Shown: in pieces, positions 33,385 to 44,541 of the stretch | Position numbering within the stretch: the first letter of the stretch is position 1 | Layout: each line of letters starts with the position of its first letter | Source: Knufia peltigerae | Lineage: Eukaryota; Ascomycota; Eurotiomycetes; Chaetothyriales; Trichomeriaceae | DNA length: 64,000 nucleotides | Assembly (NCBI GenBank): GCA_030247855.1 | Contig: JAPDRN010000071.1 | Span: 1-64,000, forward strand | Direction of reading: 5' to 3' | Program-made: the position numbers and the translations under genes | The notes under the pieces: model-generated | Databases searched by the model: none | Seen by the model: the letters and a program-made list of their open reading frames with translations, nothing else | Told to the model about the DNA's origin: nothing

Positions 33385-34619
33385 GCAAAGCTGGTCACAC
33401 CGGTCTTTTCGAGAGACAGGAGATGCCGCAATGGTGATCTAATGCTGCGTCGGGAAACTTTGTTTGAAACTCATACGGGAAAAGGAAGAGGATGGGAGGC
33501 TGCAGTCCATTTCCTCTGACTCCCAACGGTGGGAGATTCTAAGATGCCCTCAAGGGCCGATAACTTTGTGGCGCTGAAGACGGGAGTACTAAACTTCCTC
33601 TCACCGCCCAAATCAAGCATTTCTCGGCAGGGGAATCTCCCGATCTCCCCAGATCCGCGATTTGCGTATCCGTGTCAACAGATATGAGCAAAGCAAGGAG
33701 AACCACCCGGCATCAGTTTAGTCACTACTAGCGATTGGGTTCGAGATGGAGCAGAAACTTGGACATGTTGCTCGCTAGCTCTACACACGATCAAGTTCGA
33801 GCCGAACGCCACACGGTTCAATACAGCAAGGCGAAGCAGGGGTCAGGGCTGCACAGCATAAAGGATATCCAAGATTTTGGACCTGGTGACATAGAAATGC
33901 ACGTCATACGCGTTTGCAGGACATTTGACGAAGGGCTCACTAGGCTATCTTGCTCGTAGAGGGAAAGGGAGGCCTCAGATGGGGACCCATCCGAGTACGA
34001 GGAGGACCTATTGTAGGATGAGAGTACGTACCAATGCGGGGACAGGAAGTGAGATGCAATTCCGGCCACCTTCACGTCAACTCGCTCCTTTGAACAAAGT
34101 TTACACTCCATAATGGCCGGATAGGTAGAAAACCGGTCGCAAAGTGACACTTGATGCAGCTCACATGTCATGGTAGAGGCGAGCTGGACCAATTGCTGGC
34201 CCAAAACATGACGATATGCTCCCGAAGTTTCTCTCGCATACATGCTCAGCTGTTTGCTACACCAGTGCCCTGTTCCACGACCCCGCGTTTTATCGGGTCA
34301 TTGGCTGATGCCGCGTGGACTTACGTAGGCGTGGCCTGGTGGGCTGGTCGAGGCTTTTTCCGTGCCATCTTTGGGGCACTGACGTGATGGTATGTTGAGG
34401 GAGGAGCAGGGCTGATGGAGGGGGGGTGTAGGGAGGGAAGGTGACACTGGGTCTCTTGCTCTCAGAAGGTGGGTGCGGTAGGTATATATTGCTCCGGGAA
34501 GCCACCGCTTTGTTTTGCCAGAGAGACACACCCAAATCTGATCTTTGGATTCTTTTTTTCTTCTCAAGAGTGATACTCAAGCAAAGAAACCTCACAAAAG
34601 CAAGATCAAGATAACCATC
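33385..34619. other. Intergenic
   Basis: About 1.2 kb between CWC15 and the glycine-rich gene. A minus-strand frame of 141 codons (33818-34243) has several Cys but no motif I can name and no exon to extend it. A run of G (near 34420) and a pyrimidine-rich stretch before 34620 fit promoter sequence. No gene is called. Confidence 0.5.
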
Positions 34620-35860
34620 ATGTCTTACAACGACGACAATGTATGCCAGCTAACCAGCCACTCATGAAACTATCTGCCCATACCCATACCCATAACCCCA
34701 ACCCTATATCTATGGCAAACGTTCCAATCGTGCCGTGTGTCTTGTCAACTAACACATTTTGCAGCAACGTGGAGGTGGTGGCTACGGTGGTGATGACAGC
34801 TATGTACGTGAATATCCTCTACTCCTTCCCCCCGGAACATTCCATGACTGACCTCGTCAGGGATCGAGCGGACGTCAAGGTGGCTTTGGCGGCGACGACA
34901 GCTATGGCTCCTCTGGCCGGACCGGAGGCGGCTTAGGTCAGTTTCCCTCCTTACTACCTCTCCATCCTCATCACCCCAGAAGCAATCCCAGTCTGACAAG
35001 AAGCTACTCCAGGCTCCGACGATACATACGGCAGCAGTGGCCAAACCGGTGGTGCCACTTCTGGAGGTGATCAATATGGCATGGGCTCCGGCCGCGGCGG
35101 AGACCAGTCCCTCGGTGGTTCAGGAGGAGGCTACGGCGGCGGCAATGACTCTTACGGCTCCTCTGGTCGCACCGGCGGTGGTTTAGGTAAGTTGTTTGTC
35201 GGTGGTTGTCCACAACTGCGTGTGTACTGTGAGAAGGGGGACTGATAGTGTCAAAAAGGTTCAGATGATACCTATGGTAGCTCGGGCGCGACTGGAGGTG
35301 CAACATCCGGCAGAGACCAGTACGGAACAGGCTCTGGACGTGGCGGCGACGACTCGTATGGCTCTTCTGGCACTACCGGTGGATACGGTGGCGGCAACAC
35401 TGATTCGTATGGTTCCTCTGGCCGTACTGGCGGTGGTGGTGGCGGATATGGTGGGGGTGATGACTCGTACGGCTCATCTGGTCAGTCTGGTGGTGGCCTG
35501 GGTACGTGTCCTACAGGAAGACGCCGAGTACTCTGACCCCAAAGCTAACGTTGCCTCTTTACAGGTCAAGACGACACCTATGGAAGCGCAGGTGCGACTG
35601 GTGGCGCGACCACGGGCCGGGATGATCAGTACGGGACGGGCTCAGGCCGCACCGGCGGTCAACAGTCCGGTGGATATGGCGCCAGCTCTGGAGGGTATGG
35701 AGACGATAGTGGTTCGCAGGGTGGTGGTAACAACGATAGCACAGCAGGAAAGCTCATGCAGAAGGCTGGCGATTTGTTCAACAATGACAAGTTGAGGCAG
35801 AAAGGTGCTGAGAAGCGAGGAGATGCCGGAGGATATGGCGACAACAGCAATGACTATTGA
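34620..35860 (+). CDS. Glycine-rich repeat protein made of duplicated exons
   Basis: Predicted 282-aa hydrophilic, disordered protein in six exons: 34620-34640, 34765-34803, 34861-34936, 35013-35186, 35259-35501 and 35565-35860. Exons 4, 5 and 6 each open with G(S/Q)DDTYGS, followed by variants of TGGATSGRDQYGTGSGR. Exons 3, 4 and 5 each end in GGGL plus a split Gly codon, so the introns lie at the same phase-1 site. The D/N-DSYGSSGRTGGG unit also repeats inside exons. The C-terminus is different: a Lys-rich amphipathic segment (TAGKLMQKAGDLFNNDKLRQ) resembling the ends of fungal dehydrin-like or CsbD-like stress proteins. There is no signal peptide. Function is not known; a stress or desiccation role is an inference from composition. 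Splice joins all keep frame. Confidence 0.8.
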
Positions 35861-36254
35861 GGTTGACTGCTGAGTAATTGGGCAGTTTGTCCACCCTCAC
35901 ACATGAGACGAATGACCAGGACTGGAGAATATCATCAGGACCTTATCATAGGTAAATGTCTGTAAAGAGGTAGTCAGGTTAGTCGGAGCAATGTATGCAT
36001 TATGACTATCCAAGCTTGCCAAATGTCTGCTACCTGAGTACCTGTAATCAAGTGCATTTGCCCGTGATTTTGCAAACAATCAGATGGCAGTGGTCGAATA
36101 CTTGTCCTGTCTTTCCAAGAATCCTCGTTACTTTTGTTTTCCATCTGCCATGTCCAAGTTTTAACCTGTGAATAGCTGATTGACAAATTTTAGATGATGA
36201 CATCCTGGCCGGCCCTTTTTGGTCCACCAAACACCATTCCTTCCGAATCTCTCT
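35861..36254. other. Convergent 3' region
   Basis: A 394-bp gap between the stop codons of the facing glycine-rich and DHFR genes. No gene or repeat is seen. Confidence 0.5.
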
Positions 36255-37559
36255 TCAAGGCCTGAAATCCCTGGGGAGGCTGATGACCGAATCACTCCTG
36301 GCTCCTCTCCTCTCCCAACCGACCACGCGGATCTCGATGTCGGTCTTCTCGTCCCTGTACCAGCCTCCACCAGCGTTCGAGTCCGCTCGGGTCGAGGTCT
36401 GTCGTGCCTGCGGCAACTCGATCCCGTCGACCCATTCGTCCAACCACTCGGCGGGCAGAGGTTTCCACTTGGCCGACTTGATGCCCGGGTCTGCCGGCAA
36501 CAGGTCGGGGAAGAAGGTGTCGCACTCGAAATCCGGTTCCGACGAGGTGTGTTGTCTGGAAAGTGTCGCGGGAGATGACGGTGACGATGAGTCGGGTGGC
36601 GGAGGAGGAGGTACCACCTTGCGGACTTGGGTCTGCAGGATGCGCACGTCAAAGTCGGTGCTGTCGCCTTCGCCGTCCGTGTCGGTGTCCGTCTCGGAGT
36701 CGATCTGGTTCGTCGATCTTTTCTGGAGAGGGTAGCGATCCGTGTAGGCGGAAGACATGGAAAGGATCTGACGGTATATCTCGGCGCCACCGATGCAAAA
36801 GATCTTGTTGACGGTCAGGGACGGTGGAGGACCCGAGGTCGCGGGTTTCGAGGTTGAGGTTGGGTCCGCTACCGCCGACGGGTTCGACAGTAAAGTGAGT
36901 ATGGATTGTAAAGATGGCGAGATCAGGATCGGCGCCGCCTGGGACGGAGCTGACGGGGGAGGCGTCAGTATGGCACTCGTCGAGTTTTTGCTGCTTGTCT
37001 TCGATTTGGACGGTTTCGACCTCGTCGCGAATTCATGCAGAGACCATGCTGCCCCATCGTTGGACGACTTCAAGTCTTCGATGATCCGTGAGCCCAGGTC
37101 GCTTGATTTGCCGCGCGTGATGATGACGTTCAGTCGACCGGAGAGCGGTCGAAATTTCGGCGGAATACTCTCCCAGGTCTTTCGGCCCATGACCACGGCG
37201 TTGAACATGCGTGATGATGACGCCTGCTCGGTCGGAGGAGAAACCTGAGAAGTGACTTTTCGAAAAAAGGCCATGTCGGCTTTGATGGGGGGCCAAGGAA
37301 GGTCTCCATTGTTCCCAATTCCCATGGGTGGATTGAGACTCGTCGCGACTATCAAGTATATGGGTTTGGGATGTATTCGTATGGGAGTGATGGTGGTTGT
37401 GGTTGTCTTGATGATTCGTTTCGTGGCAGACATGTCGTCGTCGTCGTCGTCGGGGACGGTTCCGTCAAAGGGATCGACGAATGACACGGTAATGTGCCTT
37501 TCAGTCGGCGACGGTGGCCCGGACAAAGTTGTCGATGGAGGAGTCGGTATAGTGGTCAT
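36255..37559 (-). CDS. dfr1: Dihydrofolate reductase with large insertions
   Basis: NADPH-dependent reductase making tetrahydrofolate for thymidylate and purine synthesis. The frame gives 434 aa, about twice the usual 160-230. Core motifs are in order: LIVATSLNPPMGIGNNGDLPWP (about 69-90), KADMAFFRK with the catalytic acid at Asp95, VVMGRKTWESIPP (122-134), GRLNVIITRG (141-150) and the cofactor motif IFCIGGAEIYRQIL (253-266). Between the last two lies an insertion of about 100 residues, rich in Ser, Pro and Thr. A second Pro/Ser/Glu-rich insertion follows RILQTQV before the C-terminal strand. The N-terminus adds about 65 disordered residues with an Asp run from a (GTC)n tract. ATG 37559 is the first in frame; an ATG at 37433 would shorten it. 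No intron signals explain the insertions. Confidence 0.92.
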   Translation of the reverse strand: MTTIPTPPSTTLSGPPSPTERHITVSFVDPFDGTVPDDDDDDMSATKRIIKTTTTTITPIRIHPKPIYLIVATSLNPPMGIGNNGDLPWPPIKADMAFFRKVTSQVSPPTEQASSSRMFNAVVMGRKTWESIPPKFRPLSGRLNVIITRGKSSDLGSRIIEDLKSSNDGAAWSLHEFATRSKPSKSKTSSKNSTSAILTPPPSAPSQAAPILISPSLQSILTLLSNPSAVADPTSTSKPATSGPPPSLTVNKIFCIGGAEIYRQILSMSSAYTDRYPLQKRSTNQIDSETDTDTDGEGDSTDFDVRILQTQVRKVVPPPPPPDSSSPSSPATLSRQHTSSEPDFECDTFFPDLLPADPGIKSAKWKPLPAEWLDEWVDGIELPQARQTSTRADSNAGGGWYRDEKTDIEIRVVGWERRGARSDSVISLPRDFRP

Positions 37560-38653
37560 CCTTTCTTCGTTCTTCTCGTAGTGTGACTTGAGGTCAACAA
37601 GTAACGGTAGTAGTAATGCTTCTTTTTTTTGTTGGGTCGTATCCGTACAGAGTACAAGCAGCAAGGTATCCAAAAAGCGCGTTGTTCGGGTTGTGGCTGG
37701 TCGTATACTGCCACCCTTTGGTTTGTATTATACACGTATGTCGATAATAAACATGTACGGAGTATTGGTACACAGAAACACAATGTTGCGTGTCGGGTGG
37801 TTTTGAAGCGATCGGTAGAGAGACCAAAACCCTCCAAGGCTAGAAGTCTGCAGGGCAGTAGTATTATGACCGTCTAGATCTTGTCACAGATCCCCTAGGT
37901 ATGTTGCCCATTTGGGGCTCGATGAGAGAGAGGGAGATGTGCGTTGTCAAGAGAAAAAGCGATGGAGGTTCTAGACCGGCCACTGTATGCGAGGGGGGGT
38001 CAGGCCACTGACCACCCCCCATTTTATGTTTTTTTTGGGCTGCGGAGTTATTATCTCTGGGACCAAAAGATGGCCAGGCGTTGGGAGGTGGAGTATCAAA
38101 TCTTCCACTTGCATCTATTTCGACTAAAGTTCATCCGGAAACCAATGTGAAACCATTGATCGCTCCTTTGGAGTAAATCACAGTCCATACGGAGTAATAA
38201 AGGGTCATGGAGATCGAGATTTTCGCTTAATTCTCAGTCGAGGTCAGGGAAAACCGAATGATGATTGGGTGGGAGGTGTATCTTTTTCTTTCGAGATCGA
38301 CTGAGAAATCCATCCGAGTGCATCGGGGCTCGATGACCATACGTAGTAGCACTCGTAGTTTGCATATCTACAGCGAGTACGCAGTAAAGGTACCGACCTA
38401 GAGAACCTACCAAGCCACCTACGGAGGGACGACTTACCTTGAGGTCCTTCCAAGGATTACGAGTAGGAGCTGTTTGAGGTACTTGACGTATGGAGCACTT
38501 CTTTCGATACTCGTACGCGTCCTCTCATTTCTCCAGCTATTTCGCCTTATGCGCATCTTGCATTAAATGGGACACTTCGAGGTTTCCTTGGCTGTCTTTA
38601 GTTACGCGCCCGTGTGCATCCAAAACCGAGCACGAGTGCTTGATGCTCGATGA
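37560..38653. other. Intergenic, DHFR upstream region
   Basis: About 1.1 kb. The DHFR frame stays open to 37673 without an ATG. TACGGAGTA words lie at 37756-37764 and 38188-38196. No gene is supported on either strand. Confidence 0.5.
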
Positions 38654-39227
38654 TTATGCCTCAACTGCCTTACGCGTACTATTCGTGTCTACCTCGATGG
38701 CAGTCTCGTACTTTTCCAAGAATCGTCTGAATCCATCCTCAACTACTTTGATGTCCTCGTCCATCCTTTTTCGCATCGCTTCATCTCTTTCATTATGACG
38801 ATCCTCTTCTAGTGTGTCCAGCCCACCAAACAGCCAGATCTCCTTCAATGTGCGCGTCAACATCATGATCTCTTCCGCGGCTCGGATGACCGCTGTGGAT
38901 TCGACGTCCAGCTGAAACTGCTGGATCGAGGTTTCTGTCAAGGATGCAGGTGCTGGGGCATCATTACCCCCGGGAGGAAAAGTAGAACCTGAGCCCGTCT
39001 CATCCAGAGCCACTGCAAAGATGTTTTCCAATCGCTTGATCAACGTGGTGGAAAGAGCCGTGATTCTTGCTACGACTTGTTAGCTCGTAGTGTCTCAAAA
39101 ACTTCGGCGCAGTCGTCGCAGACGACGCCAGAACCACGGGCTGTGCTTCAGCCGAAGACGTACCTTGTAAGAACTTTGCAGATGGCACTGCCTCCGAGCC
39201 CGTGTCTCGTTTCACGGTCGAATCCAT
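38654..39227 (-). CDS. med22: Mediator complex subunit 22
   Basis: Head-module subunit of Mediator (Srb6 in yeast), linking activators to RNA polymerase II; 159 aa, nuclear. Two exons: 39227-39164 and 39069-38654, with a 94-bp intron (GTACGT donor, GCTAAC branch-like site, TAG acceptor) that keeps frame. The family's core helices are seen: the segment RITALSTTLIKRLENIFAVA early on and the stretch VIRAAEEIMMLTRTLKEIWLFG near the middle, which matches the characteristic AAE.I..LTR..KE.WLFG block. Between them is a Gly/Ala/Pro-rich loop longer than in yeast. The C-terminal third is a charged helix. The start is the first ATG of exon 1. Family assignment rests on the WLFG block. Confidence 0.85.
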
Positions 39228-39814
39228 CTCTCCCGGAGAACTCTTTGTTCCATCGATGTAGGCGTATTGTGGCTTTCGACTTGGCTCTTCAAGGCGCCGA
39301 ACAAGCTCTTGACACCCTGTGATATTGGCTGCCTCGCCTATAATCGGGAAGAATTACAATGTTTCAGTGCATTGACGTAGAGGCCCCCTCCATACACGAC
39401 ATTCGATCGTAGTGTGGAATAATGAAAATAGCCAGGTGCTATCGGCAGACAACCGTAGACGAAGGAGGTCACATATAAAACAGTAGATTGTGGTAGGTGT
39501 CTCTGGCGATGTCTTGGAGCTCGTTCTGCGCAAGACAAAGCGACTGCGCAGGGAGCCGGTAAATATTGACACGAGTCATGCAAACCAATAATCTGTGGAG
39601 TATTGACTCGACGTGCCCTTTTCTGGCACCCCAACGTTCCCTGCGGTAGAGTGCTAGAGTATCTCGCAGTGCTACACCAACGGCATTGTCAGGTCATCTT
39701 GCAAGTCATTATTGAGCCGCGCTGGTCATTCTCATGCTCTAGCCTTTGAAATTGTATCCTCGGATAACGCAGTACATCCAGCCCATTCCTCTACAGAGTT
39801 CAAAGGACCCGAAA
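39228..39814. other. Intergenic, MED22 promoter
   Basis: This gap holds the MED22 promoter and the 3' region of the EEP gene, both on the minus strand. Short frames of 70-98 codons are open but lack motifs. No gene is called. Confidence 0.5.
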
Positions 39815-40807
39815 TCAGACTAATAGGTCGACAACGACGGCCCGATGATCACTCATCCAGACCTGATCATCGAAGCGATTGGGCAAAACTCCATATGCTT
39901 GGATCATTTCCCTCACCTTCTCCAAATCGACCGCTTTCTCGTCCACCTGTTTTGAGATACCCAAATGAACGAAATCAATTCGGTGCTTTCCACCGGCTCC
40001 TGGATCGCCTTTGAACCCTGTGAACGTGCTTTCGTTGCCATACGCGTAGATTGTGCCATTGTTGTTGTCATCAGGGATTAGCTTTCGTGTATCTACAAGC
40101 CCAGACCCCGGAGCATTGAGAATATGGTATGCGTCCCCACTCGGTCTGCTATTGAGATCCCCTGTCAAGAAGGTGAAATCTGGCGAGTACTGAGCTTGCC
40201 ATCGCTCAGTGTGTCTCAAGATCAGTTTTGCAGATTCACGACGGGAGACTTCTCCCTGGTCATCCAGATGTGTGTTCATGGCGAGGATCGTCTTGTTGGC
40301 TGGCGAACCAGTTGGGGCTGATGGATCGACTCGGGATTTGAGGGTAGCACAGGTCAGAATCCGAATGCTTGATGCATCCCAACCTTTTTTGCCAACTTCG
40401 CCCGTCTCGTTTAGCCATACTGTTTCGGAATGAATGCACTGCCACGCACTCTGCCTGAAGATGATAGGACTGTATTCGCCTTTCGTTGCACCGTCATCAC
40501 GACCCACGCCGACCGAGGCCCAATCAGCGGGATGTGAGGAGTTGAAAGTGTGCCGCATCAGGTCTTGAAGTTGTACATGCAGGACTTCCTGCATGCAAAC
40601 TATCGTCGATGGCGGTGAGAAGTGTTGGCGCGTGTGATATTTGAAGTGGCTCGATAGATGGGAGAAGCGCTCTGGCCATTTCCGTTCATGTCTGTCAGGG
40701 TTCTCGTTTGCATAGCGAATATTGTGGGTGAGGATGCGCAGGGGAAGACCATTGTGATCAAGCCTATTCTGTCCGTTGATGTTTTCAGATGTTGATACGT
40801 CGCCCAT
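39815..40807 (-). CDS. Endonuclease/exonuclease/phosphatase (EEP) family hydrolase
   Basis: Metal-dependent hydrolase of the EEP fold (DNase I / inositol-phosphatase-like), 330 aa in one exon. The catalytic pieces are in order: LPLRILTHNIRY near residue 21 (metal-site Asn29), MQEV with the metal-binding Glu74, TGDLNSRPSGDAY in the second half, and the terminal WMSDHRAVVVDL with Asp320-His321. No signal peptide or membrane anchor is seen, so it is probably cytosolic. The substrate is not evident; similar stand-alone fungal proteins are usually annotated only as EEP-domain proteins. It shares a divergent promoter region with SNF5. The ATG at 40807 is the first in frame. Confidence 0.92.
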   Translation of the reverse strand: MGDVSTSENINGQNRLDHNGLPLRILTHNIRYANENPDRHERKWPERFSHLSSHFKYHTRQHFSPPSTIVCMQEVLHVQLQDLMRHTFNSSHPADWASVGVGRDDGATKGEYSPIIFRQSAWQCIHSETVWLNETGEVGKKGWDASSIRILTCATLKSRVDPSAPTGSPANKTILAMNTHLDDQGEVSRRESAKLILRHTERWQAQYSPDFTFLTGDLNSRPSGDAYHILNAPGSGLVDTRKLIPDDNNNGTIYAYGNESTFTGFKGDPGAGGKHRIDFVHLGISKQVDEKAVDLEKVREMIQAYGVLPNRFDDQVWMSDHRAVVVDLLV

Positions 40808-41709
40808 GCTGGGATGGTTTACGAAATGACTTAGACTAAAAGAAATGAAAGGTAACAGAGATCTTCAGTTGAGGAGAAGGAGATGACACAGAGTCAAAAA
40901 TATATATATATCTATTTCCCCAGATTCCAGAAATATCCGAGCCCACAAACATATCAATCGTATTTGCTCTTGTTTTGGACCACAGCTTCCGTATGTAGTA
41001 CAGACAGACAGGGCTGAATTTAAGTATTCCCAGAACTCACATTGGACTCTAGCACTGATTCCGATAGAACCGCAAAGCCTACAAAACCGGTCTTTCGATT
41101 GAGGCCAAAGTCGGTGGATTTCAAATGACATGGCTGACAGAGTCAGAAAAACGAAACCCTGGCCTAGAGCCGCGTAGTGAGTCAATTTTATGCTGAAACG
41201 TAGACCCGATGCCTAGGGGACTGTAATGGACCTGGCTACAGATATTCCGTACGTTGCCTCGTATTTGCTGTAGTTCCTTACGAATGGAGTAGGCCCGGGA
41301 TCAGAGCACTACTCGTTAGATGAAAGAGGAGGCTGGATCCTGAGATTTCCCGAGCTAAACCTGATTGGGGTGGATTTGTTCCGAGGGCGAAACCTGCGGC
41401 GCAGTTTGCGGATTGACGAGAAGTGATCACATCCCAGACACGTTTCTGCCCATCGTACTATTAGATCGCGCCCAGTTTTGGTATGTATTCATCTGTTCCG
41501 ATGCTTTTCATGTCGTCTTCGAGTACTCGGTGATGTCTGCCCGTGATGGTGATGGGTTCTCACCACCACATCCAGTCCCCAGCCTCCTTTTCCACAGTTT
41601 CATCCTGACTTTGCTCGCAATGACTGACTTCTATCATCAGCAACGCGTCAACGCGCCCATTTACCATCATACAGCATATACAATACCTCCCAAGTGATAT
41701 GTCGTCGCC
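40808..41709. promoter_or_regulatory. Divergent region, EEP / SNF5
   Basis: A 902-bp stretch between two divergent starts. A (AT)n-like run lies near 40901-40912. A five-codon upstream frame (41699-41713, ATG TCG TCG CCA TGA) overlaps the SNF5 start codon. No gene is seen. Confidence 0.5.
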
Positions 41710-41713
41710 ATGA
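41699..41713 (+). promoter_or_regulatory. Overlapping upstream ORF at SNF5 start
   Basis: ATG TCG TCG CCA TGA encodes four residues. Its stop codon overlaps the SNF5 ATG as ATGA. If transcription starts upstream, ribosomes ending this frame would sit on the main start codon. If the transcript begins downstream of 41699 it has no effect. Confidence 0.7.
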
Positions 41714-43992
41714 GCAACTCCCCCGATGGTGCGACTGCGGTGGCCGCGCCCGTAGAAATTTCATCCAATGCGACCTCCAACACTGCCGATACTATAGCGC
41801 AAGGGAAGGAAAAGGCCAAGGAGGTGTTAGCTGCTTCAGGCATCGAGATCGCGAAGGATGCCACTCCTACAGAGTCCAATGGCCGTCGCGATAGTCCCAG
41901 TCCGGATCGCAATTTAAAACGCAAACGCGACACTCCCGTCGAGCGTATACAGGCTGATGAATATGTTCAACACGAATACCATTATAAAGGCCTCCTAGCA
42001 GAGCAGCTCAATCACCCGCTGCTGGCGCAAGAGAAGAAACAAGAGCTGGCACTATACCAAACCTTGCGCCCTCAACGTGACCATGATCCAGGGTCTATCT
42101 TTGGATACGGCTATGCAGGTTTTGGCAACCCGAGAACCGACGACAGAACCCTGCGCGACCCCATCGTATACCCTCGTCAGCGAAGGCCTGGTAAGCGAAC
42201 GACATTGCTTCCACGGATATCTAGGAAAGAACAGCTCAACCAGGCCGAGCAAAGCGAAGAGCTCGTCCCCATCCGGCTTGATATTGACTGGGGCAAAATA
42301 AAACTGCGTGACACCTTCACTTGGAATATCAATGATCGGTTGACATCAATCGACTACTTCGCTGAGAAACTAGTTGAAGACTTTGGCCTCGAGATTCACC
42401 AATGCCGTCCGCTAATCCAATCTGTCGCACATAGCATACGGGAACAAATCAGCGATTACTGTCCCCAAATATATGGCGATGAAGAGCCCTCGGAGCCATC
42501 GCTGCCCTACTCGGCTTATAAAAACGATGAAATGCGCATCCTTATTAAGCTCAACATAACGATCGGCCAAAACACCTTGATCGATCAATTCGAGTGGGAG
42601 ATCAATAACCCCTACAATTCACCAGAGGAATTTGCGAGACAGATGACCAATGACTTGGCATTGGCAGGAGAATTCACAACTGCTATTGCTCATTCAATTC
42701 GCGAACAAAGTCAACTATTTTCGAAGTCTCTACATATTACCGGATATCCATTTGACGGCCGGCCAATTGAAGATCCCGACCTCAGAGAGAATTTCCTTCA
42801 ATCTCCTATTCCTGTCACGTTTCGCCCATACCAATCTGCCAAAGATTATTCACCATATCTTTATGAGCTCAACGAGGCCGATCTGGAGCGGACTGAACTC
42901 TCTATTTCCAGGGAGCAGCGGAGACAGAAACGTTCGACGAACCGTCGTGGCGGCCCTGCTCTACCGGATCTCAAAGATAGACAACGTACGATAAGGTCGC
43001 TTGTCGTTTCTTCCGTTATTCCAGGAGGAGCATTAGGTATGGAGGAAAGTAGGATCTTCAGGGTGCCCAAAGCTACACGGCGATCTGCTCGAGGAGCAGG
43101 TCAGCGGGACGGGTTTGAAGAATCCGACGAATCTGATAGCGAAGAGTCGGGACCAGATTCTCCTGCTATTCCTACACACCTCTTGCAGCAGGGAACTCGA
43201 ATAAGAAGCGCACGAAACGCTGCGCTCTCGGCAACTGCTGGCATCCGCTCCAATCTCTCTGGTATCACATCAGTGCGTTCAGCTACGCCAGAATCGATTG
43301 CACCTTCACATCATGAAAGCAGAGCCTCGGCCCGAAAACGAGAATATAAAGAAGAAAGCGATGACGAAGAGTCAAATGCAGACAAGCTAGTCGTTATATT
43401 GAAAGTCGGCAGAGCCAAATTACGGGAATGGGCACGTTCGCAGCGACTGAGGGATCGCGCGGGCATTTCCACCGCATCTAATCAAGGCAGTCCTCGAGTC
43501 GGGACACATTCACGATCCGTATCGGCTACGCCCTTGAACCTTGCTGCCATGCCGCCTCCCCCTTCACCTGTTCCAGCTCCTGCGGAAGTCCCGGGCGCTG
43601 TGGATGCAACCTGGCATCCTCCGAGCCCAAGCCATCCAGCAGTAAGTACATACACTTCTCTCCACTCTGTAACTATGCTGACATTGAGGTAGCCGGCTCC
43701 GCCAACATGGCTCGTTCAGGACCTGGAAAGGCTTAAGCAGGACCGTCCCAATGACATCTATGAGCCACTGATGAAGCACGTGGCGGTTGATCCCAGGACA
43801 CAAAAGCTCGTCGCCCCGAACGAGGCGAATAGGTCATTTGCACACAAATATGTGCCGCGTATCCGTTGCCACGACTGCCCTGCAAAGACTTACATGGCTG
43901 GCCCAGGAATGACAGCAGAAAACTTCGAGTCTCATGTGCTTACTCGTCAGCACAAAGCCCAGGTGGAGGCACGGGTTGCAAGAGCTGCTTAA
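41710..43992 (+). CDS. snf5: SWI/SNF subunit Snf5 (SMARCB1 family)
   Basis: Core subunit of the SWI/SNF remodeller, 743 aa in two exons (41710-43641, 43693-43992) split by a 51-bp intron. Two tandem SNF5 repeats are clear: residues about 188-249 (PIRLDIDWGKIKLRDTFTW then SIREQI) and 276-338 (RILIKLNITIGQNTLIDQFEWEI then SIREQ). Upstream lies the YHYKGLLAEQLNHPLL segment typical of fungal Snf5, and the Sfh1 N-terminal signature is missing, so I prefer Snf5 to Sfh1. The long middle is Ser/Arg/Glu-rich and disordered. Exon 2 adds a zinc-finger-like motif, Cys703-x2-Cys706 with His725 and His731, in the RCHDCPAKTYMAGPG block, as in other filamentous fungi. A short upstream frame overlaps its start. 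The function follows from the family. Confidence 0.93.
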
Positions 43993-44541
43993 GACTCTGA
44001 TTACTGTGTTAAAAGAAGATGTTTGCAAATGTACAATTTTGGCAGGTGCTTATTGTTGGTTGTACTCCATATTCCATTTATGCAGTCATGCAAGAAGTAC
44101 GACAATACACATTCCACCAAAGCTTTACATCCGCGTCTATGAAGTTGGCCATGTGCCGATGTAAATCAACTGTGTGGTGGCCCGTAGAGTAGCGGAGTGG
44201 CCCACGCCACGATGAGCCATGGCAAAGGTGGAAAATATTGAGATGTCCTATATTACCACGATGCTTGTTTCTCTCTGAGACCAGCCCCTATGTCTTTCTG
44301 TAAGACATGGATCAGTAACGTTCAAACCCAGATGACAAGGCTGAATCCTATTGTACCATTAGGTGCCTTTGTATTGCGGTAACTCGTCCCTGGTAGGGCT
44401 CGATAGTGCCAAGACTCGAGGCTAGACCCCGCAGTGCATCATTGAGTTGTTCGCTGCACATTCAGGTTGGTAGAGGTAACATCGCATTGAAATAGCACAC
44501 AACAACCCTCCCTCAACCCACGACCTGTGCGCACCGTCAAG
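43993..44541. other. Intergenic
   Basis: About 550 bp between SNF5 and the EBP1-like gene, both on the plus strand. It holds a 3' UTR and a promoter. No other feature is seen. Confidence 0.5.

Noticed and set aside
33818..34243. 141-codon minus-strand frame with several Cys
   Set aside because: No motif or neighbour exon; composition looks random.
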